From NCBI GenBank assembly GCA_964576925.1, contig CAZNWJ010000003.1, positions 1-64,000 of the forward strand: 64,000 bases of DNA, written 5' to 3'. The position numbers and the translations under genes were made by a program. The notes under the pieces were generated by a model that did no database searches, was not told the DNA's origin, and was given only the letters and a program-made list of their open reading frames with translations. Positions within the stretch are counted from its first letter, which is position 1. The number at the start of each line of letters is the position of its first letter. The DNA comes from JADJGC01 sp964576925 (lineage in GTDB: Bacteria > Zixibacteria > MSB-5A5 > CAIYYT01). Below are positions 7,991-16,853 of the stretch, piece after piece.

Positions 7991-9109
7991 ATGGCAAACA
8001 CTCTTGGTATCAAGACCTGGGATTATGCGGAGTTCTACGTCGGGTCGGCGCGGATGGCCTCCTACTGGTTCTGCCGCGCGCTGGGATTGACAATCACCGG
8101 TTATGCAGGGCCGGAGACCGGCGTGCGCGACCGGATGTCGTATTACCTGACCAGCGGCAATATCAAGATCGTGGTGACCTCGGCGATTCAGCCGCACACC
8201 TACGATATCTGGGGCTGGGTGCAGAAGCACGGCGACGGTGTGAAGCGCTGGGCGATCGAGGTTGAAGACGTGGACAAGGCTTATCGATTCGCGCTCGCCA
8301 ACGGCGCGGTCTTTGAAACGACGCCGCACATGGTGAAAGACGAAAATGGATACATCGTCGAAGCGGCGATGAAGATCTACGACGACACCGAATTGATCCT
8401 GCTCAATTCCGACAACTACAAGGGTTTGTTCCGGCCGGGGTTTAAAGAGCCATTCCACAAGATGAAACTGAATTTCAATCCCGGCGGCTTGCGGCATTTC
8501 GATCACATCGTCGGCAACGTGCGCACCAACGAGATGAACCAGTGGGCGAATTATTTCAACAAGGCGATGGATTTCGAGACGTTTATCGATTTCGGTCCGG
8601 GCGACATCTCAACTAAGTATTCGGCGCTGCTGTCGAAGGTGGTGCGGTCGAAGGACGACCTGATCAAGATGCCGATCAACGAGCCGTACGAGGGGATCGG
8701 CAAATCGCAGATCGAAGAATATATCGAGCACTACCACGGCTCGGGAATCCAGCACATCGCGCTGTATACGGACAACATTCTCGAGACGATCGAGTCGCTG
8801 CGCGAAAACGGCATCGAGTTCCTGCAGGTGCCGGATACGTATTATGACGCGCTGCGCACGAAGAACATGGGGATTCGCGAAGATATCGACGAATTGAAGC
8901 GGCTGCGGATCTTGTGTGATTCGTCGGTGGAAGGCACCGGATATCTGCTGCAGCTTTTCACCAAGCCGATCGGCGACCGACCGACTTTCTTCTTCGAGGT
9001 GATCCAGCGGGTCAACGGCGCGAAGGGATTCGGGCAGGGGAATTTCCAGGCGCTGTTTGAGGCGATCGAGCAGGACCAGATGTTGCGCGGGACGTTGATG
9101 CGGACGTAG
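7991..9109 (+). CDS. hpd: 4-hydroxyphenylpyruvate dioxygenase
   Basis: The 372-aa enzyme converts 4-hydroxyphenylpyruvate to homogentisate with Fe(II) and O2. The two-domain vicinal-oxygen-chelate fold is evident, with expected iron ligands H172 (FDHIVGNV), H255 (GIQHIAL) and E336 (FFFEVIQR). The C-terminal helix motif GFGQGNFQALFEAIE is diagnostic. ATG 7991 is preferred to the in-frame TTG at 7985, because GAGGGAG ends 6 nt before the ATG and abuts the TTG. It opens the aromatic amino acid catabolic cluster and is followed by hmgA. Confidence 0.95.
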   Translation: MANTLGIKTWDYAEFYVGSARMASYWFCRALGLTITGYAGPETGVRDRMSYYLTSGNIKIVVTSAIQPHTYDIWGWVQKHGDGVKRWAIEVEDVDKAYRFALANGAVFETTPHMVKDENGYIVEAAMKIYDDTELILLNSDNYKGLFRPGFKEPFHKMKLNFNPGGLRHFDHIVGNVRTNEMNQWANYFNKAMDFETFIDFGPGDISTKYSALLSKVVRSKDDLIKMPINEPYEGIGKSQIEEYIEHYHGSGIQHIALYTDNILETIESLRENGIEFLQVPDTYYDALRTKNMGIREDIDELKRLRILCDSSVEGTGYLLQLFTKPIGDRPTFFFEVIQRVNGAKGFGQGNFQALFEAIEQDQMLRGTLMRT

Positions 9110-9121
9110 GGGCGGGAAGAA

Positions 9122-9155
9122 TACAACCCCCTGACCCCCTTTGCTAAGGGGGAAT
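9122..9155. repeat. CCCCCTTTGCTAAGGGGG hairpin repeat
   Basis: One of five copies of a 34-bp repeat with a perfect short stem (others at 1523, 7487, 13104 and 55503). Here it lies between hpd and hmgA and could act as a weak intercistronic structure. Confidence 0.7.
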
Positions 9156-9223
9156 TGGGTGAAGAACGGTGAGTCAATTGTGAAGGCTGAATGGATTGGT
9201 TAAGCATAGAGAGGAAATAGTCG

Positions 9224-10426
9224 ATGCCGTTTTATCATAAGGTTGGTCGGATACCGCAGAAGCGTCACACGACGTTTTTCAAGCCGGACGGGAAGTCGCT
9301 GTACCGGGAGGAGCTTTTCTCCACGCTCGGATTTTCCGGGATTCACACGAACAAGTACCATATTCACATGCCGACGCGCGTCAAGGATGTCCGCGAAATC
9401 AAGCCGGGTGACGCGCCAGTCTGGGACGAGGCTGCGCTCCTGTATTATCACTTTTTCACAGACAAAAAGCAGTCCTCGGGGAACTACGTTACGGCACGCA
9501 ATGTCTTTTTGAAAAACCAGCATTGTATCCTGGCGACGGCGCACCCCAATCAGAATCCGGGACAGGACTTTTTCTATCGCAACAGCTTTGCGCACGAGTA
9601 CGTGTTCGTGCATCACGGCAGCGGCGTGTTACTCTCGGAGTACGGGAAGCTGGCGTTTGAACCGGGGGACCAGATCATCGTTCCGCGCGGTTCGACCTAC
9701 CAGATGGCGTTCGACAAGCTCGAAGGCAACAAGCTGTTCATTGTGGAATCCGACACGGCCTACGAAGTGCCGCGTCACTATCGCAACGAATACGGCCAGA
9801 TGCTGGAGGGCGCGCCGTTCTGCGAGCGCGATATCAAGCTTCCGGAGTACATGGAGCCGTTCGACCAGGAGGGCGAATTCAAGATGATCCTGAAGGCGTG
9901 GGATCGGACGTTCGAGTATATCCTCCCGCACCATCCGTTTGACGTTGTCGGGTGGGACGGCTACAATTATCCGCACGCGCTGAATATCAAGGACTATTGC
10001 CCGATCGTCGGGAAGATTCATTTGCCGCCGCCGGTGCACTTGCTGTACAAGACCGAGCATTTCGTGTTGTGCAATTTTGTACCGCGGCCGTTTGACTTTC
10101 ACCCGAACGCGATACCGGCGCCGTATTTCCACTCGAACATCGACTCGGACGAGATTCTCTATTACGTCGACGGTGATTTCATGTCACGCAAGGGTGTCGT
10201 GCAGGGCTCGATTACGCTGCATCCGGGCGGACTTCCGCACGGACCGCAACCGGGGAAGACGGAGGCCTCGGTGGGGAAGAAGGAAACCTCGGAGTGGGCG
10301 ATCATGGTGGATACGTTCCAGCCACTGAAGCCGACTTTGAACGTAAAGGAAACACTGGATCCGGATTATGCGCGCTCGTGGCTGGATGAGAATTCCAACG
10401 GGCGCTACGTGGGGACGACGTCGTAG
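9224..10426 (+). CDS. hmgA: homogentisate 1,2-dioxygenase
   Basis: The 400-aa cupin dioxygenase opens the ring of homogentisate to maleylacetoacetate. The iron site expected for HmgA is visible: His and Glu in PYFHSNIDSDE, and the second His in HPGGLPHGP. The N-terminus (MPFYHKVGRIPQKRH) matches the bacterial short form. AGAGGAAA precedes the ATG. It lies 114 bp downstream of hpd, with only a hairpin repeat between, so it is probably co-transcribed and uses the hpd product. Confidence 0.95.
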   Translation: MPFYHKVGRIPQKRHTTFFKPDGKSLYREELFSTLGFSGIHTNKYHIHMPTRVKDVREIKPGDAPVWDEAALLYYHFFTDKKQSSGNYVTARNVFLKNQHCILATAHPNQNPGQDFFYRNSFAHEYVFVHHGSGVLLSEYGKLAFEPGDQIIVPRGSTYQMAFDKLEGNKLFIVESDTAYEVPRHYRNEYGQMLEGAPFCERDIKLPEYMEPFDQEGEFKMILKAWDRTFEYILPHHPFDVVGWDGYNYPHALNIKDYCPIVGKIHLPPPVHLLYKTEHFVLCNFVPRPFDFHPNAIPAPYFHSNIDSDEILYYVDGDFMSRKGVVQGSITLHPGGLPHGPQPGKTEASVGKKETSEWAIMVDTFQPLKPTLNVKETLDPDYARSWLDENSNGRYVGTTS

Positions 10427-10460
10427 GGAGAAGAGGGATTGTGGATGCTCTTGAGAGAAG

Positions 10461-10664
10461 GACACACCCCGTCTCGATTCCCCTGGGCGCGATGAAAGAC
10501 CTGGCTCAGTGCGAGCGCGCGGGGAATCGAGCCACCCCTCTCGAGAGGGGAATATTCTCTTGAGAGAGCGAGGAGTTCGACTGAAGGCGGACGAAGAAGA
10601 AGATTGCTTCGTTGCGGCAGAGTGCGGAGTGAGGGCTGGTTTGACGTTCGCTCCGAGCAATGAC
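10461..10664. repeat. repeat block with an empty MITE target site
   Basis: The 385 bp between hmgA and the aminotransferase contain GACACACCCCGTCTCG (10461-10476), a CTCGATTCCCC/GGGGAATCGAG inverted pair, the uninterrupted palindrome CCCCTCTCGAGAGGGG (10535-10550), and a REP-like unit (10602-10664). The palindrome is the empty form of the site occupied at 1484 and 7353. Confidence 0.75.
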
Positions 10665-10811
10665 AAACTCAATGATTTCGAGAGGGGGTCTTTCCTGCGG
10701 AGGAGTTTGCAGACACGGCGGCACGGAGGACAGAGAGTGCGGCAAATTGGCTTGATTGCTCTACGATCATTGCGTAGAATGGATTCTCACTTCTGAGCTA
10801 CCGGAGGAGCG

Positions 10812-11981
10812 ATGATCAAGATTCCCCATCACATTGAAAATCTCTGGCCATACAAGGCCGGCAAGTCGATATCGGAATTGGCGCGCGAAAAGGGTCTGAA
10901 GCGGATCGTCAAGCTGGCTTCGAATGAGAATCCGAATGGACCGTCGCCGAAAGCGATAGCTGCCGTGCAGGCCGCGCTCATGCAGTCGCACTTGTACGTT
11001 GATCCTAGCGCGTTTGAACTCACGCAGGCGATAGCCGCCGAGTTTGACAAGCGACCGTCGCAGATTGTCTGCGGCCACGGTACGGATGCGCTGATCGAGT
11101 ATATCCTGATCGCGTTCACCGACGTCGGCGACGAGGTGTTGACCTCGGAGGGGACGTTCATCGGGGCCTACGTCAACACGAACAAACTCGGCCGTACGCT
11201 GGTGCAGGTGCCGCTACATGACTACGCCTTTGACATCGAGCAGATCGGCCGCAGCGTGACGAAGCGCACGAAAGTGATCTACCTGGCGAACCCGAACAAT
11301 CCGACCGGGAGTATTTTTACGCGCGACGAGTTCGAGTGGTTGATCCAACGCGTGCCGGATACGGTGCTAATCGTCCTCGACGAAGCCTACCGGCAATATT
11401 GTTATGACGCGCCGCGCTTCCCAGACGGGCTCGATTATGATTTTGAGAATTTGATCGTGATGCGGACTTTTTCGAAGGCGTATGGACTCGGCGGATTGCG
11501 CGCCGGGTTTGCTGCCGGGCCGGAACGGTTGATCGGCGCGCTGCAGAAGGTCAAGTTGCCGTTTGAGCCGAATCACCTGGCGCAGGTGGCGGCGCGGGCG
11601 GCGCTGAAGGATTATGCTTTTCTCCAATTGACGATTGACGCCAATACGCGCTCGCTGCGCCAAATGGAACAGAAGTTCGACGAGCTGGGAATCAAACGCG
11701 TGCCGACCTACTGCAACTCGATCCTGCTGTTGATGCCGAATGAGGCGTTTGCCGAGCAGTTTTTCCTGCGCTGCCTCGAGCGCGGGCTGATCGTGCGGCA
11801 TGTCAAGTCATTCGGAATTCCCAACGGGATCCGGATCAATTCCGGCACCGGCGAGGAAACGGATTTTGCGCTGGAAGTGATCGAAGCGATCTATCCGCAA
11901 TTGGTCGAGGAGAACAACAAACGCCCTTTCGTAAGTAACCTATCAGAACATGAAACTAATCTCGTTCATCAACAAGAATAA
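10812..11981 (+). CDS. PLP-dependent aminotransferase, HisC-like (probable aromatic aminotransferase)
   Basis: The 389-aa fold-type I aminotransferase is closest in style to histidinol-phosphate aminotransferase: KLASNENPNGPSP, NPNNPTGSIF, DEAYRQY, and the PLP lysine in RTFSKAYGLGGLRAG. No other histidine biosynthesis gene is nearby, and the gene sits between hmgA and the fumarylacetoacetase-like gene, so transamination of Tyr (or Phe) to the hydroxyphenylpyruvate used by Hpd is the likely role. This is inferred from context, because HisC paralogues often accept aromatic amino acids. Its 3' end overlaps the next start by 32 bp, so the two are coupled. Confidence 0.8.
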   Translation: MIKIPHHIENLWPYKAGKSISELAREKGLKRIVKLASNENPNGPSPKAIAAVQAALMQSHLYVDPSAFELTQAIAAEFDKRPSQIVCGHGTDALIEYILIAFTDVGDEVLTSEGTFIGAYVNTNKLGRTLVQVPLHDYAFDIEQIGRSVTKRTKVIYLANPNNPTGSIFTRDEFEWLIQRVPDTVLIVLDEAYRQYCYDAPRFPDGLDYDFENLIVMRTFSKAYGLGGLRAGFAAGPERLIGALQKVKLPFEPNHLAQVAARAALKDYAFLQLTIDANTRSLRQMEQKFDELGIKRVPTYCNSILLLMPNEAFAEQFFLRCLERGLIVRHVKSFGIPNGIRINSGTGEETDFALEVIEAIYPQLVEENNKRPFVSNLSEHETNLVHQQE

Positions 11982-12966
11982 CCAGGAGCGCGCCGGCCTG
12001 CACCATGACGGTCAGGCGTATGACCTTTCCGAGGCAGCCACCGCGCTGGGGCAGTCGTTACCGGGCACGATGGCGGAGTTTCTTCGAGGCGAAGAACAAG
12101 CAATGACGATTGCGCGCCGGGTGCAGGAGGGGATCGCAGGCGGCAAGTATGACAAGGCGGCTGACGTTTTCAGGCCGCTGGCGCCGGTTCCGCATCCACC
12201 CTCGTGCCGCGACGGATACGCCTTCCGGCAGCACGTGGCGACGGCGCGGCGCAATCGCGGCGTCGAGATGATTCCGGAGTTCGATCAGTATCCGATTTTC
12301 TACTTCACGAATCACAACTCGATCATCGGCGAAGGGGATGTGATCGTCGAAGCGGATCATTTGAAGGGTCTGGATTTCGAACTGGAGGCGGCGATCGTGA
12401 TCGGCAAGCGGGGAAAGAACATTGATGCCAAAGATGCCGATCGCTATATCGCAGGCTATACGATCATGAACGACTGGTCGGCACGGGTGCTGCAGATGGA
12501 AGAGATGAAACTCAACCTGGGACCGGCCAAGGGGAAGGATTTTGCGACGGCGATCGGGCCGTGGCTGGTGACGCCGGATGAACTGGCGGATCGCCGCAGC
12601 GCGAGTGAATTCGGCAGCACTCATAATCTGCGGATGACGGCGCGGCACAACGGCAAACAGATATCGGACGGCAATCTGAACCAGATGAACTGGACGTTTG
12701 CGGAGATTATCGAGCGCGCGTCGTATGGGGTAGAATTGTATCCGGGGGATGTGATCGGTTCCGGGACCGTGGGAACGGGGTGTTATCTGGAACTGAACGG
12801 GACCTGGGCGCTGGAGGCCAAGGCGCGTGGCGAGAGTCATACGCCGATCTGGATTCGCGAAGGCGATACGCTCGAGATGGAGATTGAGTTGTTGGGGGTA
12901 CTTCGTAATCGGGTTGTGAAGGCGCCGGGTGAGCGGTCGATTCTGGCGAAGAAGAAGGGTGTGTAG
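11950..12966 (+). CDS. fumarylacetoacetate hydrolase family protein
   Basis: This 338-aa FAH-superfamily hydrolase is expected to split fumarylacetoacetate into fumarate and acetoacetate. The metal-binding core is seen in DFELEAAIVIG and the following YTIMNDWSAR segment; GKDFATAIGPW and GDVIGSGTVGTG are typical. It lacks the extra N-terminal SH3-like domain of the long animal-type enzyme. No maleylacetoacetate isomerase gene is in the cluster, so this enzyme may act on maleylacetoacetate directly, or the isomerase may lie elsewhere. The start overlaps the aminotransferase gene. Confidence 0.85.
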   Translation: MKLISFINKNNQERAGLHHDGQAYDLSEAATALGQSLPGTMAEFLRGEEQAMTIARRVQEGIAGGKYDKAADVFRPLAPVPHPPSCRDGYAFRQHVATARRNRGVEMIPEFDQYPIFYFTNHNSIIGEGDVIVEADHLKGLDFELEAAIVIGKRGKNIDAKDADRYIAGYTIMNDWSARVLQMEEMKLNLGPAKGKDFATAIGPWLVTPDELADRRSASEFGSTHNLRMTARHNGKQISDGNLNQMNWTFAEIIERASYGVELYPGDVIGSGTVGTGCYLELNGTWALEAKARGESHTPIWIREGDTLEMEIELLGVLRNRVVKAPGERSILAKKKGV

Positions 12967-13103
12967 GGGCTAAGGCTTGCCACGAGAGCGAGACGTGTCT
13001 CGCTGCGGTCGAGGGGCACGTGGAGACTGGATGTCGTTTGCCCCGATTCGCGAAATACAGTCCGGTCCAAACGAGTAACGAGTTTTTGCTGAGGCGACTG
13101 AAG

Positions 13104-13137
13104 TACAACCCCCTGGCCCCCTTTGGTAAGGGGGAAT
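13104..13137. repeat. CCCCCTTTGGTAAGGGGG hairpin repeat
   Basis: A copy of the 34-bp hairpin repeat in the 317-bp gap before the flavin reductase-like gene. One loop base differs from the other copies. No gene is seen in the rest of the gap. Confidence 0.7.
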
Positions 13138-13283
13138 CGGGTGGAGGCAGTGAGTCTAAGAGATTTCCACCGCAATCCCTCGTTCCTCGGGGTGCTGCGC
13201 GGGCGGTGGGGCACCGAGTCGGAGAATTTCGTACCGCAGGCGGTGGGGCACCAGGTAAGGTTCTTGAGGGTTAGAGAGCTAAC

Positions 13284-14222
13284 GTGTTACAGGTAGATCC
13301 GAAGACAACGCCGGTGCCGCAAGTACACCAGTATCTACTAGGCGGAGTGGCGCCGCGGCCGATCGCGTTGGTGTCGACGTTGTCGGCAGACGGGGTGCGC
13401 AATCTGTCGCCCTTTTCGTTTTACAATGCATTCGGAGCGAATCCGCCGACGATTGCTTTCTCGCCGGCGCGGCGAGGACGTGACGGATCGTTGAAGGACA
13501 CGTACAATAATCTGCTGGCGACTCGCGAATGCACCGTGCAGGCGGTGACGCAGATGATTCTACATCAAGTGAACCTGGCTTCAGCGGAATGGGCGCCGGA
13601 GATTGATGAGTTCGTAAAGAGCGGACTTACGCCGGTTGAATCGGTTAAGGTCAAACCGGCGCGGGTGAAGGAGTCGCCGTTTCAGATGGAGTGTGTGCTC
13701 AAGCAGATGATTCCTCTGGGAGACGGCAAGGCGGCTGGCAATTTGGCGATTTGCGAAGTGTTGATGTTCCATATCGAAGAGCGACTTCTGGACGGCAACA
13801 TTATCAACCCGGGAAGGATCGAACACATCGCGCGCAACGGCGGTGACTGGTGGAGCCGCGTAACAAGCGAAAGTGCGTTTCGGCTGGCCAAGCCGACCGA
13901 AGGGAACCTAATCGGGTTTGACGACCTCCCGGAGTTCGTGCGCAAGTCACATGTTCTATCGGCCAACAATCTGGGGCAGTTGGCGAATTGCGAGCGCATA
14001 CCGACGCTGGAGGAAGCGCGCGCGTTTGCGGCTCAGCCGGCGGAAGCGCTCTCAGGAGAGGCGCTGCGCCTTCTGGGCTATGCGCTGGCGGCAAAAGGGA
14101 GCGGCGAAAACAGTTGGGTGCTGTTTGAGAATGCGGCGCGTACGGCGCTTGACCTGTTGGACAATCGCCGGGCGGCGTGGCTGATTCTCATCTACGGCCG
14201 TTCGCTGTTTGCGGGACAGTAA
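13284..14222 (+). CDS. flavin reductase-like (FMN-binding split barrel) protein with C-terminal extension
   Basis: The protein has 312 aa. Residues 1-200 are a flavin-reductase-like split barrel (GGVAPRPIALVSTLSADGVRNLSPFSFYNAFGANPP). The last ~100 residues are helical, with conserved-looking blocks, and are absent from short flavin reductases. The start is GTG 13284 with AGAGAG upstream. It overlaps the acetoacetyl-CoA synthetase gene by TAATG. Similar proteins sit in aromatic degradation clusters of Bacteroidota, but no step of the homogentisate route needs a flavin reductase, so the role is open. Confidence 0.75.
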   Translation: MLQVDPKTTPVPQVHQYLLGGVAPRPIALVSTLSADGVRNLSPFSFYNAFGANPPTIAFSPARRGRDGSLKDTYNNLLATRECTVQAVTQMILHQVNLASAEWAPEIDEFVKSGLTPVESVKVKPARVKESPFQMECVLKQMIPLGDGKAAGNLAICEVLMFHIEERLLDGNIINPGRIEHIARNGGDWWSRVTSESAFRLAKPTEGNLIGFDDLPEFVRKSHVLSANNLGQLANCERIPTLEEARAFAAQPAEALSGEALRLLGYALAAKGSGENSWVLFENAARTALDLLDNRRAAWLILIYGRSLFAGQ

Positions 14223-16168
14223 TGGCCGAAGCGATCTGGCGCCCTTCCCCGCAACGAATTTCCCAAGCCAATCTGACGCGCTATCAACGATTCCTGCGCG
14301 ACCACTATCATCTTGAATTCTACAATTTTGAGTCTCTCTACAATTGGTCGGTGCAGAATATCGATACGTTCTGGAAATCGATCTGGGAGTTCGCGCAGGT
14401 CGTGCATTCGCGCGGATTCGAGCGCGTGCGCGAAGGCGAGACGATCCAGGCTGCCCGCTGGTTCAGCGGCGCGCGGCTGAATTTCGCCGAGAACTTACTG
14501 CGCGATCCCGATGACAGCCCCGCGATAATCTACTGGTGTGAATCGGGGGAGAAGCGGCGAGTGACGCGCGCGGAATTGTACCGGCAGGTCGCCGGCTGCG
14601 CGTCAGCTCTCCGCCGGCTCGGTGTTATCCCCGGCGATCGGGTGGCGGCGTACGCGACGAATATACCGGAGGCGGTGATCATGATGCTGGCGGCGACAAG
14701 CATCGGAGCGATTTGGTCGTCGTGCTCACCCGATTTCGGCATTCAGGGCGTCCTTGACCGGTTTCGGCAGATTGAGCCGAAAGTACTATTGGCGATCGAT
14801 GGGTATCGCTATGGCGGGAAGGAAATCGATCGGCGCGATACGGTGAAACAGATTGTCGAGCAGCTTCCGACGCTGGAAAAAGTTGTCGTGGTGCCGCAGC
14901 TGTCGCAAAGCTTACTGGCCGGCGCAAAGTCCGTCGCTTGGATTGACTTCGTCGATCGGAATGCCTCGACCATCGATTTCGAACAGCTTGAGTTCGATCA
15001 TCCGGTATACATCCTGTATTCATCGGGGACGACAGGAGTGCCGAAGTGCATCGTGCACGGTGCGGGCGGGACACTCTTGCAGCATCTCAAAGAACACACG
15101 TTGCACACCGATCTGAAACGCGGCGACGTATTGAGCTATTTCACGACCTGCGGTTGGATGATGTGGAATTGGCTCGTGGGGGCGCTGTCGAGCGGGGTCG
15201 CGATCTTTCTTTATGATGGGAGTCCGGCGCATCCGCACCTCAATGTTTTGTGGGACGCCGTCGACGAGGGGAAGATCAATGTGTTCGGCACCAGCCCGAA
15301 GTTCTTGCAGGCGTGCGAGCACGTCGGATTGACACCGCGAGAATCGCACAGATTGGACTCGCTTCGGGCCATCCTTTCGACCGGCTCGCCGTTGCCGGAG
15401 GCGACGTTTGACTGGGTGTACAAAAACGTCAAGAGCGATCTGCAACTGTCGTCGATTTCGGGTGGGACTGATATTGTTTCTTGCTTTATGCTGGGCGCGC
15501 CGGTGTTGCCGGTCTCTCGCGGCGAGATCCAGACGCGCGGGCTGGGAATGAAAGTAGAGTGCTTCAATGATAACGGGCAGCCGGTCGTGGATGAAGTCGG
15601 CGAACTGGTTTGCACGGCGCCGTTTCCGTCGCGACCAATTTACTTCTGGAACGATCCCGACGGCAGCAAATACCGGGCGGCGTATTTTGAGCACTATCTT
15701 GATACCTGGCGGCACGGCGATTTCATCAAGATTACACCGCACGGCGGCGTGATTGTGTACGGTCGCTCGGATGCCACGCTCAATCGCGCGGGGGTGCGGA
15801 TCGGCACTGCGGAAATCTACAATCCGGTCGAGGCGATGGCGGAGATCGAGGACAGCCTGGTCGTGGAGCGTAGAGTTGGCGATGAAAGCGAGATCGTGCT
15901 GTTCGTGGTGCCGGCTGCCGGACATGAGCTGACGGCGGAGTTGATTGCGAAGATCAAGCAGACGATTCGCACAGAGGAATCGCCGCGGCATGTGCCGGAT
16001 CGAATCATCGCCGTGGCCGGAATCCCGCGGACGATCTCGGGGAAGAAGGTCGAGCTAGCAGTGCAGAGGCTCTTGAATGGCCAGGCTGTGAGCAATCGCG
16101 ATGCCCTGGCAAATCCGGAGGTGTTGACGGAATATGAGGGGATTGCGATGCGGTTACGGCGAGGGTAG
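14222..16168 (+). CDS. aacS: acetoacetyl-CoA synthetase
   Basis: The 648-aa AMP-forming ligase activates acetoacetate to acetoacetyl-CoA. It has the ANL motifs YSSGTTGVPK, FTTCGWMMWN, SGGTDIVSCF, and the C-terminal lysine region GIPRTISGKKVE. SPKFLQACE and the long N-terminal helical region fit acetoacetate rather than acetate ligases. ATG 14222 overlaps the preceding stop (TAATG), which is better than an in-frame ATG at 14177 inside that gene. It would consume the acetoacetate released by the FAH-type hydrolase. Confidence 0.92.
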   Translation: MAEAIWRPSPQRISQANLTRYQRFLRDHYHLEFYNFESLYNWSVQNIDTFWKSIWEFAQVVHSRGFERVREGETIQAARWFSGARLNFAENLLRDPDDSPAIIYWCESGEKRRVTRAELYRQVAGCASALRRLGVIPGDRVAAYATNIPEAVIMMLAATSIGAIWSSCSPDFGIQGVLDRFRQIEPKVLLAIDGYRYGGKEIDRRDTVKQIVEQLPTLEKVVVVPQLSQSLLAGAKSVAWIDFVDRNASTIDFEQLEFDHPVYILYSSGTTGVPKCIVHGAGGTLLQHLKEHTLHTDLKRGDVLSYFTTCGWMMWNWLVGALSSGVAIFLYDGSPAHPHLNVLWDAVDEGKINVFGTSPKFLQACEHVGLTPRESHRLDSLRAILSTGSPLPEATFDWVYKNVKSDLQLSSISGGTDIVSCFMLGAPVLPVSRGEIQTRGLGMKVECFNDNGQPVVDEVGELVCTAPFPSRPIYFWNDPDGSKYRAAYFEHYLDTWRHGDFIKITPHGGVIVYGRSDATLNRAGVRIGTAEIYNPVEAMAEIEDSLVVERRVGDESEIVLFVVPAAGHELTAELIAKIKQTIRTEESPRHVPDRIIAVAGIPRTISGKKVELAVQRLLNGQAVSNRDALANPEVLTEYEGIAMRLRRG

Positions 16169-16177
16169 TAGATAAGG

Positions 16178-16640
16178 ACCCTCACCCCCGCCCCCTCTCC
16201 CAGGAGGAGAGGGGGGAATGGGCCGGTAGGATAGACATTCTGAGGCTGTCCCATAAGTACCGAAACGGGTAGTTGCGGCGGTTCTTGATTTCGCGCGTTG
16301 CCTTGAAAGTCACTGGTAATCTGAGTATTCCAGCGCGAAATTGTGAACCGCCGCGTTTTGATTCTTGCCGAATTTAAGCTTATGAGACAGCCTCTTCTTG
16401 TCTGTCGAGTTTTCATCAATGGAATCAGGAGAGATGGCAGGCCTCCGTTGAAGCAACCGCAACCGATTAAGAGAGTCCGATCAGAGGTCTGCCCCACGAC
16501 CTGACGGAGGATGGATTCACATCGGAATGCGCAGGGGGACGAACGAGATTGCTTCGTCGCGGCGAAGAATCGGGAGGACACCCGGTTGCGTGGTCGCTCC
16601 TCGCAATGACACGTCGAAGATTTAGAGCGTCAGGTCACAA
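16178..16640. repeat. composite repeat block with an inserted element
   Basis: No gene is seen from 16169 to 16853. The block begins with a CCTCACCCCC...GAGAGGGG hairpin repeat, runs into the GACATTC/TGTCTG repeat (split by the element at 16242), and continues with a GACCTGACGG end at about 16499, a REP-like unit (16547-16610) and a GCGTCAGGTC start near 16629. TATAAT at 16737-16742 is a possible -10, but no good -35 accompanies it. Confidence 0.75.
16242..16394. mobile_element. 153-bp MITE-like element with GAGGCTGTCCCATAAG ends
   Basis: Terminal inverted repeats are GAGGCTGTCCCATAAG (16242-16257) and CTTATGAGACAGCCTC (16379-16394), flanked by TTCT on both sides (16238-16241, 16395-16398). 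The interrupted repeat is intact at about 55373-55386 (ACATTCTTGTCTGT). The interior holds a REP-like hairpin (16272-16354). Two other 153-bp copies lie at 54993 and 57203. There is no ORF. Confidence 0.85.
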
Positions 16641-16853
16641 TGCCGTCTCCGCGGGCGCATTGCCATGCGCTCCTACGCGATCAAGGCTTGTCGCAACTCG
16701 TGAAAAATGGGCAAAAAAATCCGCTTGATTCGGCTGTATAATTTAAAGAACTTGGGTTGATAAAGTGCTCGTTTGAGAATCGAGAAGGCGCTGCGGTCTG
16801 TTACCTCGGCGCCGGCATAAACCCTGAGAATCTGCGTCAATGGAGTTCGCTTG

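Noticed and set aside
10812..11981. Assignment as hisC of histidine synthesis
   Set aside because: No his genes nearby and a position inside the aromatic catabolic cluster favour an aromatic aminotransferase; the symbol was left blank.
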